Assembly: GCA_958299035.1 (NCBI GenBank)
Contig: CATQJL010000223.1
Location: 77,269,600 to 77,333,599 of the forward strand
Direction: 5' to 3'
DNA length: 64,000 nt
Origin: Cylicocyclus nassatus
Taxonomy: Eukaryota > Nematoda > Chromadorea > Rhabditida > Strongylidae
A model generated the notes under the pieces. The model ran no database searches. It was not told the origin of the DNA and was given only the letters and a program-made list of their open reading frames with translations. Below, one piece after another: positions 24,127-37,000 of the stretch. The first letter of the stretch is position 1, and the number at the start of each line of letters is the position of its first letter. The position numbers were made by a program, and so were the translations under genes.

Positions 24127-24798
24127 TCCTACTATAATAACGCGCTAAGGGTGTTTACGTGTTTTTGTGTGTCTGTCTGTCTGAATGTCTGTCTGTCACG
24201 AAATTCATAGCGCGACTTCCAGCAAAGGTCTTGAGCTGAAATTTGGGTCATAGCACCTTGATACCACCTAGACCCATAATGCAAAATTTCGTGCGGATCC
24301 AATGCGTTTATCCTACAAAAACCGCACACCAAGCGGATCCACACAGCTTGGAACTTGCCGAACTGGCTCCAAATTAGATTTTTTTGCGATTTTTTGGAAT
24401 TGCTGGACACACAATTGTGCAAGCTGTCGATTTTAACCAGAAAAGCAAAGGAAAGTAGATTTTTACCGAACATATTGCAAGAAAGGTTCACTGAAGTAAC
24501 TGATCAATTTTCCAAGCTTCCACCGAAGAAACTGAGAAGATCTCTGTTCAGGGATGTAGCTCACATCGACCGTTATGATTACAGAGAATTCAAAGTCATT
24601 ACGATTTCAGTAACCGACTCAAAAAAGGAATTTTTTAAGGCTGGGGGGCTTTCTCCATCTGGATTCACCGAACTCATTGTTTAGAACTTTTGAAATGAAA
24701 AGTTTCAAGCATTTCATTACTGATGGTCATTATTGCTTGGTGTGTTTCAAAGCAGCACTCGCTGTTTAAGGAACTGATGACGCGAAAGTGCTAGGTTA

Positions 24799-24971
24799 GG
24801 GATCGTTCAGACCGCGCACAAAGGCGCACGAAGGCGCACGAAGGCGCACAAAGGCGGACGAAGGCGCGTGTGAGTGAGTGTGCGTGTCGAGATAAACGAG
24901 ACGAGACAAGACGCGCCTCCGTGCGCCTTTGTGCGCCTTCGTGCGCCTTTGTGCGCGGTCTGAACGATCCC
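24799..24971. repeat. Inverted repeat of 10-bp GGCGCACRAA units
   Basis: The left arm GGGATCGTTCAGACCGCGCA is followed by five tandem decamers of the form AAGGCGCACG. The right arm carries four inverted decamers and ends TGCGCGGTCTGAACGATCCC. The loop is about 75 bp with GTGAGTGAGTGTGCG. It lies in the leader of the autonomous Helitron, about 830 bp before the start codon. Confidence 0.8.
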
Positions 24972-25798
24972 TTCGACAGGCGTCAAGATTTCGTAAGCAC
25001 AGTGCAGGACGGATGTGGAAGCAAGCACGTGTACAGTGCTTTTAAAGAAAAAGTTTATGACTGTAACATTTCTCCTTTACGAATTCACTTGATTTTCCTC
25101 AAGTTTCAAGCGTTGCAACTGCAGGCATGTTATTCTAAAGGGAAAGTCCTTTCGTCTTGAATGAGATGATCTCATTTTGACTCGATTATTCCAAACGGTA
25201 GGTTCTTAAGGAACTTCACAGAAGAGCAAAATGCTGCGCATGCACGGTCTTACATTATATCACCACGCTGGCCGTCAGTCGCTGGCCTAATTTTGAGCAT
25301 TATTCGCTCATAGCTGTTATGAAGAAAGCTTCCATAAAATCTAACTTTTCTATTCAAAAATGCGCCTTCATACAAGCCCCGCTTAAGGATAGGCACAATT
25401 ATAAAAGCTTGATCCTACGATCAAAAGTCTTTTTAATTTTAAGATCTTTTTTGCGGAAACTGATCCTTTGCTGAGTAATGAATCTGCAGCTAAACGCTGC
25501 TTATCCGTTTACTCTGACTATTATAATCTGTCTCTCAGAAATCAAACGATATTATGATTTTTACAAGGTTGTAATCTATGTATAGAATTGATCATTTTAA
25601 AATTGTCAATGAGGAAACCCAAAAACTGTCGTTTGTAAATCCAGAGATAGAATTCTCATTATAAAGTGTTTACTTATAATGGAAGTGGAATTTTATTTTG
25701 CGCAGTATGTGATATTTTGTGATCTCAAGATGATGCTTCATCTTCATTTAAAGTCTACTGTCGAAAAAAAGCCATGATTTAGAGTAGTTGAATCAGTG

Positions 25799-28700
25799 AT
25801 GGAACCAAATCAGCAACCTGAAGTTCGCAGGCGCGGACGCCCTCGCGTCTTCGCATCGGATGCGGAGCGCCAAAGAAATCATCGGAGCATTGAAGGAGAA
25901 AGACAGCGTGCTCTGCGGCTCAGTGCAGATGCAGAACGTCATCTGCTCCAACGTCAGCACGAGGATGCAGAGCAACGCTCTATCAGACGCACTCAAGATT
26001 CGCAACGTCATCGCGAAGAGCGCGGAGTTGAAAATGCGCAACAGCGAGCTGCCCGTCTGATGGCCATGACTCAGCGTAATCAGAGGCGTCGCGATGCCGA
26101 GGATCTCCTCGAAGGTGCTGAAAGACGTCTTGCTGATGCGCAACGTCAACAGAGGCGACGTGAGGGAGAAAATGTCGAAGAGCGTGCACGCCGTCGATCT
26201 GAGGATATGCAACGGCAGCGAAGAACTCGAGCGGTTGAAAGTGAGGAAACTCGGTCTGCACGTCTTCTCCAGGACACACTACGTCATCAAAGACGTCGTC
26301 AGAATGAAAGCAATGATGAACGCGCTGAACGCCGTTTTGAAAATGCTGAGCGGCAGCAAAGGCGACGCCAAACTGAAAGCATAGAAGACCGTGCTCAGCG
26401 TCTTTTAGAGCAGAATCGGCGTCAACAGAGGTTGCTGCAGAATGAAACAGATGAGGAGGGCTTTGAACGCCGAAGAAGGAATGCAGTGCAGCAAAGACTG
26501 CGCCGTGAGCGGCAAGTTGAAGAAGAAGAAGAGGCAGAGGTGCAAGAAAATCCTGAACGTCACCCTGGACAAGACGAAATTGATGGCCAACAGGTGTTAG
26601 ATGTAACGGCTAATGGGAATCGACGGCGCCGGAATGTTGCTCGCACCCTTGGTATAGCACTCAGATTACGCACGACGACCGAAAACTATCTGGGAGAGCT
26701 CGATCATCGTTGCGTTAATTGTGGGGCACTACATTTCGGTTTTGAGGTAAAGCAGCAGCACGTTGATACATTTGGTGATTGCTGCGATTATGGACGCTTT
26801 AACCTGGACTTTTTTGACGATTTTCCTGTGCAGATAAAAGAATTATTTCTGCCAGTTGATGCAACACCAAACATGAGACAACGTCAAAACAACTTTTTCA
26901 ATAATATCAGAAACTTTAATTCCGCTCTAGCTATGGCGTCCATGGGCGCTCAAGTAGACGTGCCCAGGGGAAGGGGTCCATACTGTTTTCGGATTCATGG
27001 TCAAATTTATCATCAAATCGGCCCCCTACATCCCAACCACGAAGAGCAAAGACAGTACGGACAGATCTATATACTGGACACTGAACTGGCTGCTCAACAG
27101 CGCTTAGGGATTGCGCAGAACGCGAACTGTGACTCAGACCTAATGCTTTATCTAAGTGAATGGTTTGTGCGCAATAACATCTATGCGCAATCATTCAGAA
27201 TGATGCATGAGGTCGAGAAAGCCGAAGAAGAAGCTGCGCGACGTGAAAACAGGCGGCCGCCAGTAATCAAAATGGTGTTCGAAGACAATAGAGAAAGAGG
27301 CATCTCCCGAGGTAGATATTGTGTACCAACTTCCAATGAAGTTGCGGTTGTTTACGTTGGGGACGGCAACGATGTACCTCATGTAAGAAGGTTAGCCGTG
27401 CACTTGCGTGAGCCAGAAGGCGCCGCTTTGACGAATCTTAGCGATATTGACAAAAGATGCGATCCCCTAACTTATCCCCTCTTATTTCCGACAGGAAGGG
27501 GCGGTTGGGATCCTACCCTCATGGATAGGAGAGGAGTGCGCATCACGCAAATGAAGTACTACTCATATCTTTTGTCAATACGAGAGACTTTTAATCCGAT
27601 TCTCCACGCAAAAAAACTCTTCCAACAATTTGCAGTTGACGCATACGTGAAGATCGAACAAAATCGCCTAAACTACCATCGAACGCACCAGGTCAACCTT
27701 CGAGCTGACTCCTATAGGGGTCTACAAGATTATGTGGCTGGCGAGGAAAGTAATGGGCCTCCGGGAAGTCGTATCGTGTTGTCATCTTCACACATTGGGA
27801 GCCCCAGAGCCATGCAACAGTCTTATCAGGATGCCATGGCAATCGTCGCGCGCTTTGGAAAACCAACATACTTCCTTACCATGACATGTAATCCTCAGTG
27901 GAGAGAAATACAGGATAATTTATACGAGGGACAAGTCGCATCTGATAGGCCTGACTTATTGGCTCGAGTGTTTCACGGAAAACTGAAAGAGTTATGTGAC
28001 GACTTATTCAAAAAGAACGTTCTCGGAGAAGTGGCCGCTTACGTCTATGTAATTGAATTCCAAAAGCGAGGTCTTCCTCACTGCCATATGCTTTTGACCA
28101 TGAAAAGTGGTTGGAAAGCAGAGACAGTGGCAGATGTAGACAATGCCGTATGCGCAGAAATTCCGCGCCAAGATGAAGAACCGCAAGCATTTGCGGCTGT
28201 CACAAGTTATATGATTCATCGAAAGTGCGGTTCTGTAGACCCGCATTCACCGTGCATGCGCGATGGGAAATGCTCAAAACATTTTCCTAAGCGATTGCGT
28301 GATAGAACGTCAGTGGAGGCGGATGGCTATCCAAAATATAGAAGACGGAATCGCACCAGCATTCTGATAAACGGCATGTCCTACAGCGACGAGTGGGTCG
28401 TTCCCACAAACCTCTACCTCCTCACGAAAATGAAATGCCACATCAATCTTGAGATTTGCGGGACGATCTCGGCGGTCAAGTACCTCTACAAATATATCTA
28501 CAAAGGACCTGATCGTGCGCGTATAACAATTGAAAGTGGTGGTGATGAGGGAATCGTTGACGAAATTAAACAGCATTTAAACACACGTTATGTATGTCCG
28601 CCGCAGGCTCTTCACCGAATTTTCGGTTTTCCCATGCAGGACAGATCTCACACTGTGTTCAGATTGGCTGTTCACCTTCCAGGACACCAAGTCGTACATT

Positions 28701-30775
28701 TTATTGCTGGAGAGGAAGAACAGTACCTAAATCGCGCACAGACCATGTATACGACACTCACAGCATTTTTTGAGTTGAATGTACGATGCTCTAGAGCCTT
28801 TGATAATGGCGAACCTACGGACCTAACTGTGGATGCCCGCGAACTCTATTATCACGAAATTCCAGAACATTTTACGTTCTCTGCCCGATATGGCTGGAAG
28901 CCAAGGAGACGAGGAGGCAAGGAAATCGGTAGAATGTACACCGTATCACCGCGAGATACTGAACGTTACTGCCTCCGGATACTTCTACTCAATACAAAAG
29001 GAAAATGTTCGTTTGAGGATCTTCGCACAGTTGATGGGCAAACTTATAGAACTTTTTCGGATGCAGCAAAAGCTTCGGGCTTCCTGGACGATGACACCTA
29101 CTACAGACAGAGTATACAGGAAGTAGTTCAATTTCAAACAGCGGCTACTTTGCGAAGCTTTTTTGCATGTCTGCTCTGCTATTGCGAAGTAGCAGATGCA
29201 CAAGAACTTTGGAATGAGTTTGTGATGGCAATGAGTGACGATTATGTGAATCGAGGCCTCGACGAACAGGAATCTGCTGCGATGGCGTATTTCGATGTAG
29301 CAGATAAATTGTCACTTTTAGGGAGAGATTTGAGGCAGCTTATAAGACCTCCTGCAAACATGCGCCCTGTTATTCCAAGTGACACAATAGATTACGAACA
29401 ATACCGCAGTGAAGGAATACGTCTTTATGAAACATTGAATGCTGATCAGAAAAGGGCAGCCGACGACATTATTGCAGCCATGGAACGCAACTTTGATAGG
29501 TGCTTTTTCATTGATGGTCCGGGAGGCACAGGAAAAACTTATTTGTACACAGTGCTGTACAACATAGCTGTGGCTCAGCGCCGCCGTGTGCTCTGTGTGG
29601 CGTGGACCGGCATCGCTGCGAATCTGCTTCCGGGAGGACGAACTGCAATATCAGCGTTTAAGCTCAACATGGCGGACGGTAATCGTTCGTCATTAATGAA
29701 AAGGCAACAACGGGAAGCAATTGAGCTTTCGGCCACTGAGGTCATCATCTGGGACGAAATCTCTATGGCACCAAGATGCTCGCTCGAGGCCGTCGACAGC
29801 TTGCTTCGTGACATCATGCAAAATGATAGGCCATTTGGAGGCAAGTTGTTCATAGTCGGTGGGGACTTTCGTCAGATTTTACCGGTCATCGAGCATGGTC
29901 AGAGAGAAGACGTCGTCGAAGCATGTGTCACGAGATCCCCGCTCTGGACCCTCTTCAAGGTACACCGGCTTCAGATAAACGTGCGCGCTCGGGAAGCAGG
30001 GGGCGATTGGCACAAGTTCCTTTTAGAAATCGGAGACGGATCGAGCGGCGAAGATGGACGCGTTACTTTGAATGAAGATATTATTTGTACTACCGACAAT
30101 ATCGTGACGGCTATTTTTGGCGAAGTCATTGATACAAATGAGACTCTTTATGAACGGGCCATCTTGGCTCCAAAAAATGTTAATGTTAAACAACTGAATG
30201 ATGACGCGATGCAACGTCTACATGTAGATAATGAATGCGACGAGAAAGTTTATAGAAGCATAGACGATGCTATCCTTCATGAAGGGGATTCCGAACTCTA
30301 CCCGGTTGAGTATCTTAACTCCCTGGAACCATCAGGAATGCCTCCTCATAAGCTGAGACTGAAAAAGGGAGCCATAGTTATGCTTTTGAGAAACCTCGAT
30401 GTAACTAACGGCCTTTGCAATGGCACACGACTGAGGATTGAAACCCTAGGGCGTTTTGTCTTAGGTTGCCGTTTTATCTGTGGGGAACGAAGAGACCAGC
30501 CAGCCGTTATTCCGAGGATCGATAACTATTGCGAAAAACTACTACCATTCCGACTGAGAAGACGTCAATTCCCCGTTAAAGTCGCGTTTGCAATGACGAT
30601 TAATAAGTCTCAGGGGCAGACATTTGCAAAAGTTGGTGTTTATCTCCCTGAAGATGTATTTAGTCACGGGCAGCTGTATGTTGCCTTCTCCCGAGTGCGA
30701 ACACCGGCCGGCCTGAAAGTGAGTACACCAACAAGAACAGTTCGAAACATTGTTTTTGAGGAGGTTTTGCTCTAA
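25799..30775 (+). CDS. Helitron Rep/helicase protein (RepHel), 1,658 residues
   Basis: This is the single-strand nickase and helicase that drives rolling-circle-like Helitron transposition in the nucleus. An in-frame TGA 24 nt upstream leaves ATG 25799 as first start. Residues 10-17 form an AT-hook-like RRRGRPRV. Residues 22-228 are nine arginine/glutamate-rich repeats of exactly 23 residues. A Cys/His cluster ([12 protein letters not shown]) follows near 300. The Rep domain shows LTMTCNPQW near 692, the two-His motif GLPHCHMLL near 758 and the tyrosine pair in YLYKYIYKG near 895. The C-terminal Pif1-type helicase has Walker A GPGGTGKT near 1239, Walker B IIWDEIS near 1315, [10 protein letters not shown] near 1350 and NKSQGQTF near 1601. 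All catalytic motifs are intact and no introns are needed. Confidence in the function is high; the role of the repeats is inferred. Confidence 0.95.
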   Translation: MEPNQQPEVRRRGRPRVFASDAERQRNHRSIEGERQRALRLSADAERHLLQRQHEDAEQRSIRRTQDSQRHREERGVENAQQRAARLMAMTQRNQRRRDAEDLLEGAERRLADAQRQQRRREGENVEERARRRSEDMQRQRRTRAVESEETRSARLLQDTLRHQRRRQNESNDERAERRFENAERQQRRRQTESIEDRAQRLLEQNRRQQRLLQNETDEEGFERRRRNAVQQRLRRERQVEEEEEAEVQENPERHPGQDEIDGQQVLDVTANGNRRRRNVARTLGIALRLRTTTENYLGELDHRCVNCGALHFGFEVKQQHVDTFGDCCDYGRFNLDFFDDFPVQIKELFLPVDATPNMRQRQNNFFNNIRNFNSALAMASMGAQVDVPRGRGPYCFRIHGQIYHQIGPLHPNHEEQRQYGQIYILDTELAAQQRLGIAQNANCDSDLMLYLSEWFVRNNIYAQSFRMMHEVEKAEEEAARRENRRPPVIKMVFEDNRERGISRGRYCVPTSNEVAVVYVGDGNDVPHVRRLAVHLREPEGAALTNLSDIDKRCDPLTYPLLFPTGRGGWDPTLMDRRGVRITQMKYYSYLLSIRETFNPILHAKKLFQQFAVDAYVKIEQNRLNYHRTHQVNLRADSYRGLQDYVAGEESNGPPGSRIVLSSSHIGSPRAMQQSYQDAMAIVARFGKPTYFLTMTCNPQWREIQDNLYEGQVASDRPDLLARVFHGKLKELCDDLFKKNVLGEVAAYVYVIEFQKRGLPHCHMLLTMKSGWKAETVADVDNAVCAEIPRQDEEPQAFAAVTSYMIHRKCGSVDPHSPCMRDGKCSKHFPKRLRDRTSVEADGYPKYRRRNRTSILINGMSYSDEWVVPTNLYLLTKMKCHINLEICGTISAVKYLYKYIYKGPDRARITIESGGDEGIVDEIKQHLNTRYVCPPQALHRIFGFPMQDRSHTVFRLAVHLPGHQVVHFIAGEEEQYLNRAQTMYTTLTAFFELNVRCSRAFDNGEPTDLTVDARELYYHEIPEHFTFSARYGWKPRRRGGKEIGRMYTVSPRDTERYCLRILLLNTKGKCSFEDLRTVDGQTYRTFSDAAKASGFLDDDTYYRQSIQEVVQFQTAATLRSFFACLLCYCEVADAQELWNEFVMAMSDDYVNRGLDEQESAAMAYFDVADKLSLLGRDLRQLIRPPANMRPVIPSDTIDYEQYRSEGIRLYETLNADQKRAADDIIAAMERNFDRCFFIDGPGGTGKTYLYTVLYNIAVAQRRRVLCVAWTGIAANLLPGGRTAISAFKLNMADGNRSSLMKRQQREAIELSATEVIIWDEISMAPRCSLEAVDSLLRDIMQNDRPFGGKLFIVGGDFRQILPVIEHGQREDVVEACVTRSPLWTLFKVHRLQINVRAREAGGDWHKFLLEIGDGSSGEDGRVTLNEDIICTTDNIVTAIFGEVIDTNETLYERAILAPKNVNVKQLNDDAMQRLHVDNECDEKVYRSIDDAILHEGDSELYPVEYLNSLEPSGMPPHKLRLKKGAIVMLLRNLDVTNGLCNGTRLRIETLGRFVLGCRFICGERRDQPAVIPRIDNYCEKLLPFRLRRRQFPVKVAFAMTINKSQGQTFAKVGVYLPEDVFSHGQLYVAFSRVRTPAGLKVSTPTRTVRNIVFEEVLL

Positions 30776-32257
30776 TCCGTTTTACTTGCACCAACTTTAA
30801 CTACTACTACTCGGACTATTACTTGGTTTTCAAGAAAATGAGAGAAAGATCAGAATTATGCAGCTTCTTGATAGCAACGTAATTAAATGAAATGACTCAT
30901 GCCAAAGAAGTAAGAAAAAAGAGTCATATAGTAAGAGAGCATAAAATAGTTAAATCAAGTTTCCATAAGTACTTCTTCCTTCCATCCATCTGTCTGAGTC
31001 AATGCTGAGATTAGTCAGAAGAGCAAATCAAACTTACTTGGTGAACAAACCTGATAGAAACCAGATGATTCGTATTTCTGCAATGATATTAGGACAAGTA
31101 AGATAGCGGTATCGAATTTAACTTGACAGCAGCTTTTTTTGATTTGCTTTAGATGGCAGAAATGCACAGAACATTGCTTCTTTAGTAAGAATCAATTATG
31201 GCGAGTCAAATTTCGAGAACACTAGCAAGTTTTTTCCATGACTGTTCTAAGGTTTTAAACGCGATGTACGTAGATAATCTTCAAGATTGCTAAGACAAGC
31301 AGCACTGTTTTCGTTTACTTCAGCAATCACCTCCGTCATTATACAAGAGTAAATTGTGCCATGTAAAGTGAGCACACGAAAGCCTATGAGCTGTGCTGAA
31401 TCACGGAATTCTCATACACGAGGTGCATGTTTTTTATTTGATAGAAGACTAAATTTGCATAAACATGTTTACAGGAATTCCTTATATCATGTACAACTGC
31501 TAGCAGCGTTTGCTTACTGTCAACATGTAGCAAGTATAGATATTACGATTTCGCTTGAGAAGGATGCTGAAAACATTTTCACCGTGTGCTCAAATGATAA
31601 GGAAGCCTGCGATGTTTTTCAAAATTGCCATACTTAGGACATGAGCAGCAATTATCGTTACCAAAAATGTTTACGTCAAAGAGTGAAAATGAATGGGGGC
31701 CTTGAATCCGATATTTTTTGCAAAATTTGCTTTCACATCAATCTGGAATAGTTCGTCATTTGCATCTAGATAATAGATATTATGGACGTATCATTATTTC
31801 TCATTGTCTTCGCGTCAAAAGCTTTGCTCATATTTTTACGATGCATAAGGCAGATTTTTCCGTGATTTCGTGCTCACCTCATTGTTGTCAATGATGAAAT
31901 TTATCGCAGTAAATTTTTGATAATGGATTATTCAACAAGAATGTCTCTCATATAGAGTGATTCAGTCCGAATCATCAGCAAAGTTAGTCAAACATAGTCA
32001 AAGAAAAGTAGCTGAAACTCAAAAGGAGTGATTTCTACAAATGCTTAGCTGCATAATTCTCTCTTTCCGCAAATAATCGTACCTTTTACTTTTTGTTGAT
32101 AATATAATCAAAGCAGATTGATATGGAGCGTCTCAGTTCTAAGAGGTATGCCTCTGCCATTCATGATGGGATTCGTCAGAACTTAATTTCAGTGCACGTT
32201 TGAAGCCACAGTCTGAGAGTCCGGCGAAGCCGGACGATCGGACTGGTATATAGATAA

Positions 32258-32510
32258 GGGTGCAATAGGCCAACAGGCTTATCAATTGCAGTGTTGGGTG
32301 CACCATCTTCGCTCCGCGCAACTTTGCATCTCTTCCGCGAATAGGCCCTCCAAACATTTACAATCGATTTAGGCTCCGCCTTTCCCACTCTTGCGATGGG
32401 AAAGTGATTACAGAGCATGGCGAAAAAGGCGCAGAGTCCAAGCGAGGCGACCGCACCGGAGCGGAGAGCTGGTGCACCCGACACTGCAATTGATAGGGGC
32501 ACTGTACGCA
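32258..32510. repeat. Palindromic element next to the Helitron end
   Basis: The arms ATCAATTGCAGTGTTGGGTG and CACCCGACACTGCAATTGAT (32281-32300 and 32474-32493) extend outwards with mismatches. The spacer is rich in GGCGGAG/GCTCCGC-type sequence. MITE-like; family not recognised. Confidence 0.6.
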
Positions 32511-34012
32511 CGCTTTCTCTCCTGCATAGAAATTGTCTCACTTTTCAAATTAGTGAGAGTTTGAAGACATAGTTATTTTATGAACGACAGTATCTACGTA
32601 TAATATCTAATATCATTTGTTGGGGTGAAGCGGGCAAACAGGAGCCAACAGCCATTCGCTTTCCGATCGCAGCAAGAAAAAAATCAAAGTTGGAGAGTCA
32701 GCATACTTGTGCTTGCGGAAGAGGGCTCAAACAAAGGCTCCTTTTAATTGCTCGGAAAAATTTCTATACAGCAAAGATAACAACCTGAATTTTTTAAAAC
32801 CGTAAAATATTTCTCTGAGTTATAGGCTACTTCATGATGGCAGCCATGTGTACGCCTATCCTTATCTGGGAACATTAGTTTGTCAAAAGATGGCAAAAAA
32901 ATAAAAAATAAAAAAACCACTGCAGAATTCTCATTTTCTGTTTCTCTTACTTGCCTTTTTCACGTGGCATAGTACTTCTATGATAGGCCTAAACTCGCTT
33001 AACACGTTGATGAGGGTGGAGGACTATATGTCGCCGAATTTGGAAGAGTCCCGCGCGGATTCTCTGCAGGAACGCATGTCCGCGCATGTATAAGGGTGCG
33101 TATTTCGCAAATGACCGCAGGGACCGCCCTTTTTCGGCGACATATAGTCCTCTACCCCGTTAATGACAGTGTCATCAATGGTGTGCGGCAGTTAGTCTGC
33201 CCTGTGGACGACGTCGCGCACTGCGCGGCACCCTAAGTTTCAATTTTTATGTGCCCAATCGCTCTTATTTGTGTCCTTATAACCAACATAGTAGAAGTTT
33301 TTCATGTTGGCCCCTCCCCTCTTTTGGCAAACTCCGCCCACTCCAATTGCCTTCTGCAAGGGAAATTTTTGTGCAGAAAACACAAAGGAGAGTCGCAAAT
33401 GACTCCTGGAGCCTCAGGCAGCTCTAATCTTGGCTCCGACAGGAAGGCTCCGCCCCCTCGCTGGCAAGCTCCGCCCACTTTTCAAAAATGCCGGAATTTG
33501 CACGAATTCGTAGATTTCACAAAATTTCCAGCATTTTTTGAGGAGCTTTCCACCAAAGGCTCGGAGGTGCCCTACCCTCTTGTATATTCATATTTCACGC
33601 ATAGATGGATGCATATATACGAACAGTCAGGGCGTAAAAATGGACGGAAACATCTTGTCCACAGGGACAGACTTGAAAGAAATGTCTCGTCGTCAATGTG
33701 TTAATCCAGCAAAATTCAATTTGTTCGAAAATGTTAATTGGAAGAAGTTAGAACAATTAGAAATTCGCGAATTGGACCGAACTTTCGGAACAACACGTGC
33801 TAACGTGTTTCTTCCTTCGAGCTATGTACAATGACACGCGACGTGACGCAGCGTGCATTGCCTGCGTTGAAGAACGACAACGTTAATTAATATTTGACAG
33901 TATGAATGAAATCCATGCAAATTTTTGATTTCAAAATTTGTCCTGTTCACAAAAAGTAGGAAAAGCTACCCCTTGGTTTTCTTTCTCGTTAACCTTGAGC
34001 GGTTGATTTCAG
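32511..34012. other. Region upstream of the transporter
   Basis: Contains the short MITE at 33014-33158 and several copies of AAGCTCCGCCCA-type sequence (33340-33480; another near 34605). The transporter's first coding exon should lie here or farther upstream, but I could not identify it: no ATG-bearing frame ends in the required phase at a convincing donor. Confidence 0.4.
33014..33158. repeat. 145-bp MITE with probable 8-bp target duplication
   Basis: The inverted ends GGGTGGAGGACTATATGTCG and CGACATATAGTCCTCTACCC meet around a GC-rich loop. The flanks GTTGATGA (left) and GTTAATGA (right) match at 7 of 8 positions. A related, more diverged pair of ends lies at 51001-51267. Confidence 0.65.
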
Positions 34013-37000
34013 CTGCACACCCGCATGGTTGCAACGGTTTCACAATGCAAAATGTCTACTCTTGATGCTTGGCATATGTGCCTTTATCCAGGTCAGATTA
34101 CGACCAAAAAGGCATGTGATGACTCATGATAAAGGTGTTCTTATTTGCAGAGTTTTGTGGTAAATGCAATATTTCCGGTTGGTCTATCCACATTGGAAAG
34201 AAGATTCAAAATGACAAGGTGAGACCATTTGATAGGCAAACTGGTGCATTATGTCACTGTCAAAAGTACGGAGTACTGAAAATTTATGACTTCGTGAAAA
34301 AAAAACCAGAAAATAATTGATTGACCTTAGATTCCTGATTATCCTAATTTCAGCACCCACACAGGAATTATATCAAGCTGGTATGATTTTGCAGTGCTTC
34401 TTGTCGTATTTCCATGCTGTCATTGGGGAAATAGCGGTAAGTTTTGTCACTTAGCCACAGATTCTTAACATTTTCCAAACATCCACAGATTCTAAATAGT
34501 TTCCGAACATTTCCAAACTGATGAGAAATAGAATTTTCGAGAAAAGTGCCTTAAATTTTTGTAAGTTATGTCCACGGTCCATCTCAAAATCGCACCCCTA
34601 GTGGCAAGCTCCGCCCACCGTTTTGAAATTTCCCAGAGGCTCCGTAGGGCAAGGAGTTTTCATAAGGCTCTATACTCGCAATGAAACCCTAATAACTGTG
34701 AAAATTCAGCGCTCCAAGAAGTGATTGATTTGTGTTTGCAGATTTGGGCAATACAACTCTTTCCAGAACCTATCAATTCTTTTCAGGACACAAAGGACGA
34801 TGGATAGGTTGGGGTGGAATTATCATGGCACTTGGTTCGCTAATATGCGTTATACCTCATTGGATTATTAGTCCGTATCAGCCTGAACATTCAGAAATGA
34901 ACACAACGGATTTTGGACAATGCACTCTTAGGTAATCTAAATTCTTACGTCGGGTTTTTATGGATTGCTGAAATTCCAAAGCGAAAAAATGTGGGAGAAA
35001 ATTTCGCCAAACTTATGGAAAAAAATTTCAGTTGAATAGCCATTCAAATGCTTAAATTTTTTTCAGAGACCTTGAGATCAAAACCTGTGAAAAACAACCG
35101 ATCTCATCCTACCTCAATCCCTATTTCCTTTTATTCTTACTTGGTCAAACTCTTCATGGAGTTGGATCAACGCCGCTGTTCTCGATAGGAACCACGTACA
35201 TTGACGAAAATGTCTCACAAAAGGCCTCTCCCGTCTATTTAGGTAAGCTAAGAGTCCGTTCCTTTCATCAAAATTACCGTAATCTGGATTACTATAGCTG
35301 TGCATGCTGTTCTGACGTCTTTCGGACCCGTTATTGGAGTTTTCGCTGGTGGAGCCCTATTAAATATCTATGATGATTTTGACAGAGTAGATCAGTGAGT
35401 ATACTGTACCTTCCTAAAGTAAGCCTATAAAACACAAAAAATTATTCAAGTCCCCCAATTGCCCGAAACGACCCACGTTGGATTGGCGCATGGTGGATCG
35501 GCTTCTTGATAGCGTCCATATCCGCTCTAATTATTGCGTTTCCTATCCTGGGTTTTGCTCGAGAACTGCCAGAAGCTAGACATCACAGAGCCAAGGACGT
35601 CAATCAGGTGTCTAGAAATTTTCCCAAAGATGGAAATTTCCGTTTTTGAACGATTAATCTCAGGTTCACGCCGCTAATGCTGCCGATGCCAACGAAAAAG
35701 CTCCAAAGGATGCGAAGAAACTACCGGCTGTCGTTATGGTTATTAAAATTGACAACACAAATTTTGAGAAAAATTTATATATTCCAGAAAATTCTTCGGA
35801 ATCCAACGTTCATCGTCTGCATCATCATAGGCATATTCGAATCAATCATCATCAACGGATTCGCAGCATTCATGCCAAAGATTTTGGAAACGCTGCTTAG
35901 CACAACGCCAATCTTTGCTTCGTATCTATCATGTAAGTGCATCTCCCGAAAAATTATTTGAGTGCTAAAATTCTTGAAAATTGAATTCAACAAGGCTGTA
36001 TAAAGTTCAGGAAAGTTCGAGGAAACCTAAAGTTCCTGATTCAAGTATTAGGTTGGCACATAAGTTTTGCAACTTTTCCCGTAACTTTTTTCCTATTTCG
36101 TGTAGCAATCTCATTTTCTGGCATCATGTAGATCGTGATGTAAGCTGCAAGTCTGCGCAAACCGTTTGATTTCTGATAACGTAGTACAAAAAATCTAAGC
36201 ATTTTTTGAAAACTGCTGAAAATTGAGGTTTCACGATTTTTTGGCAAACATGAAGCCCTACCAAACCTGATTCAAACATATGAAAAAGCAATTATAGGCA
36301 GCATGTAGCTGGAAGTTGGCACATTGGAATCAGTGAAAAAGAAATGAAATTTAAAAAAATTAAGGTGGGGCGCCTTTGAGAAGTTGAACAAGTCAAATGC
36401 GTCAAGTTTTGAAGGCAATTTGTCAATGATAAGCTGCGAAAAGTCAGAATTCGCTATAACTTTGCACTATAGGGTAATTCTATGCGGTAAACACGAATAT
36501 CATATTCATTTGTCGTTAAAATGAGATTCATCTTTTGATCTCACGAACGAGGCCTTTTCATGCGAAACGGATCTCATTTTTGCGATCAGCATGTCAAATA
36601 AGCCCTATAGGCCAAGTTTCAGCAAAATCTGATGCATTCTAAAATTTTTCCATAGTACCGTAAACCTACCGTAATCCTCACATACGATGGTAAAATTCGG
36701 CAAAAATGTGTGCATTAGAAGGTTACATCATATTCCTTATATTGCCAAAAAATGAATGCGCTACGTTCAAAAAGACAAAAGTTATATAAAAAGTTGCATT
36801 ACTTATGTGCCAACCTAATAAAACGGTTCGAGAAATTCTCCCAGGGTAGCAGGGAGGGGGGACAGAAATTTCTGGTTAAAAGAGCATTATGTTAAAACAC
36901 TCTTCGAAAATTTCCGTTAATTTCATCGCAGCCTAATTCTCCGAAAAGGTTCTCTAATACCGAAGCTAGGCTCTCAGAAAAATTTTGCTTACGAAGTTAG

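Larger units (their letters stand above)
24127..32246 (+). mobile_element. Autonomous Helitron, 8.1 kb, apparently complete
   Basis: The 5' end is TCCTACTATAATAACGCG preceded by A (24126), followed by a TGTCTG-rich tract near 24160. The 3' end is a perfect 7-bp stem hairpin, GTCCGGCGAAGCCGGAC (32219-32235), followed 7 bases later by CTGG and then T (32247). This fits the Helitron rule A|TC…CTRR|T with no target duplication. It carries one long intact frame (25799-30775), about 1.7 kb of leader including an inverted repeat at 24799-24971, and 1.5 kb of trailer. An uninterrupted frame with intact ends suggests recent activity (inference). Confidence 0.85.

Noticed and set aside
25796..25798. 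GTG as start of the Helitron protein
   Set aside because: The directly following ATG (25799) is the normal eukaryotic start; nothing supports GTG initiation.
33249..33704. 151-residue plus-strand frame before the transporter
   Set aside because: Composition follows AAGCTCCGCCCA-type repeats. It has no OATP N-terminal similarity and no donor in the phase required by the next exon.
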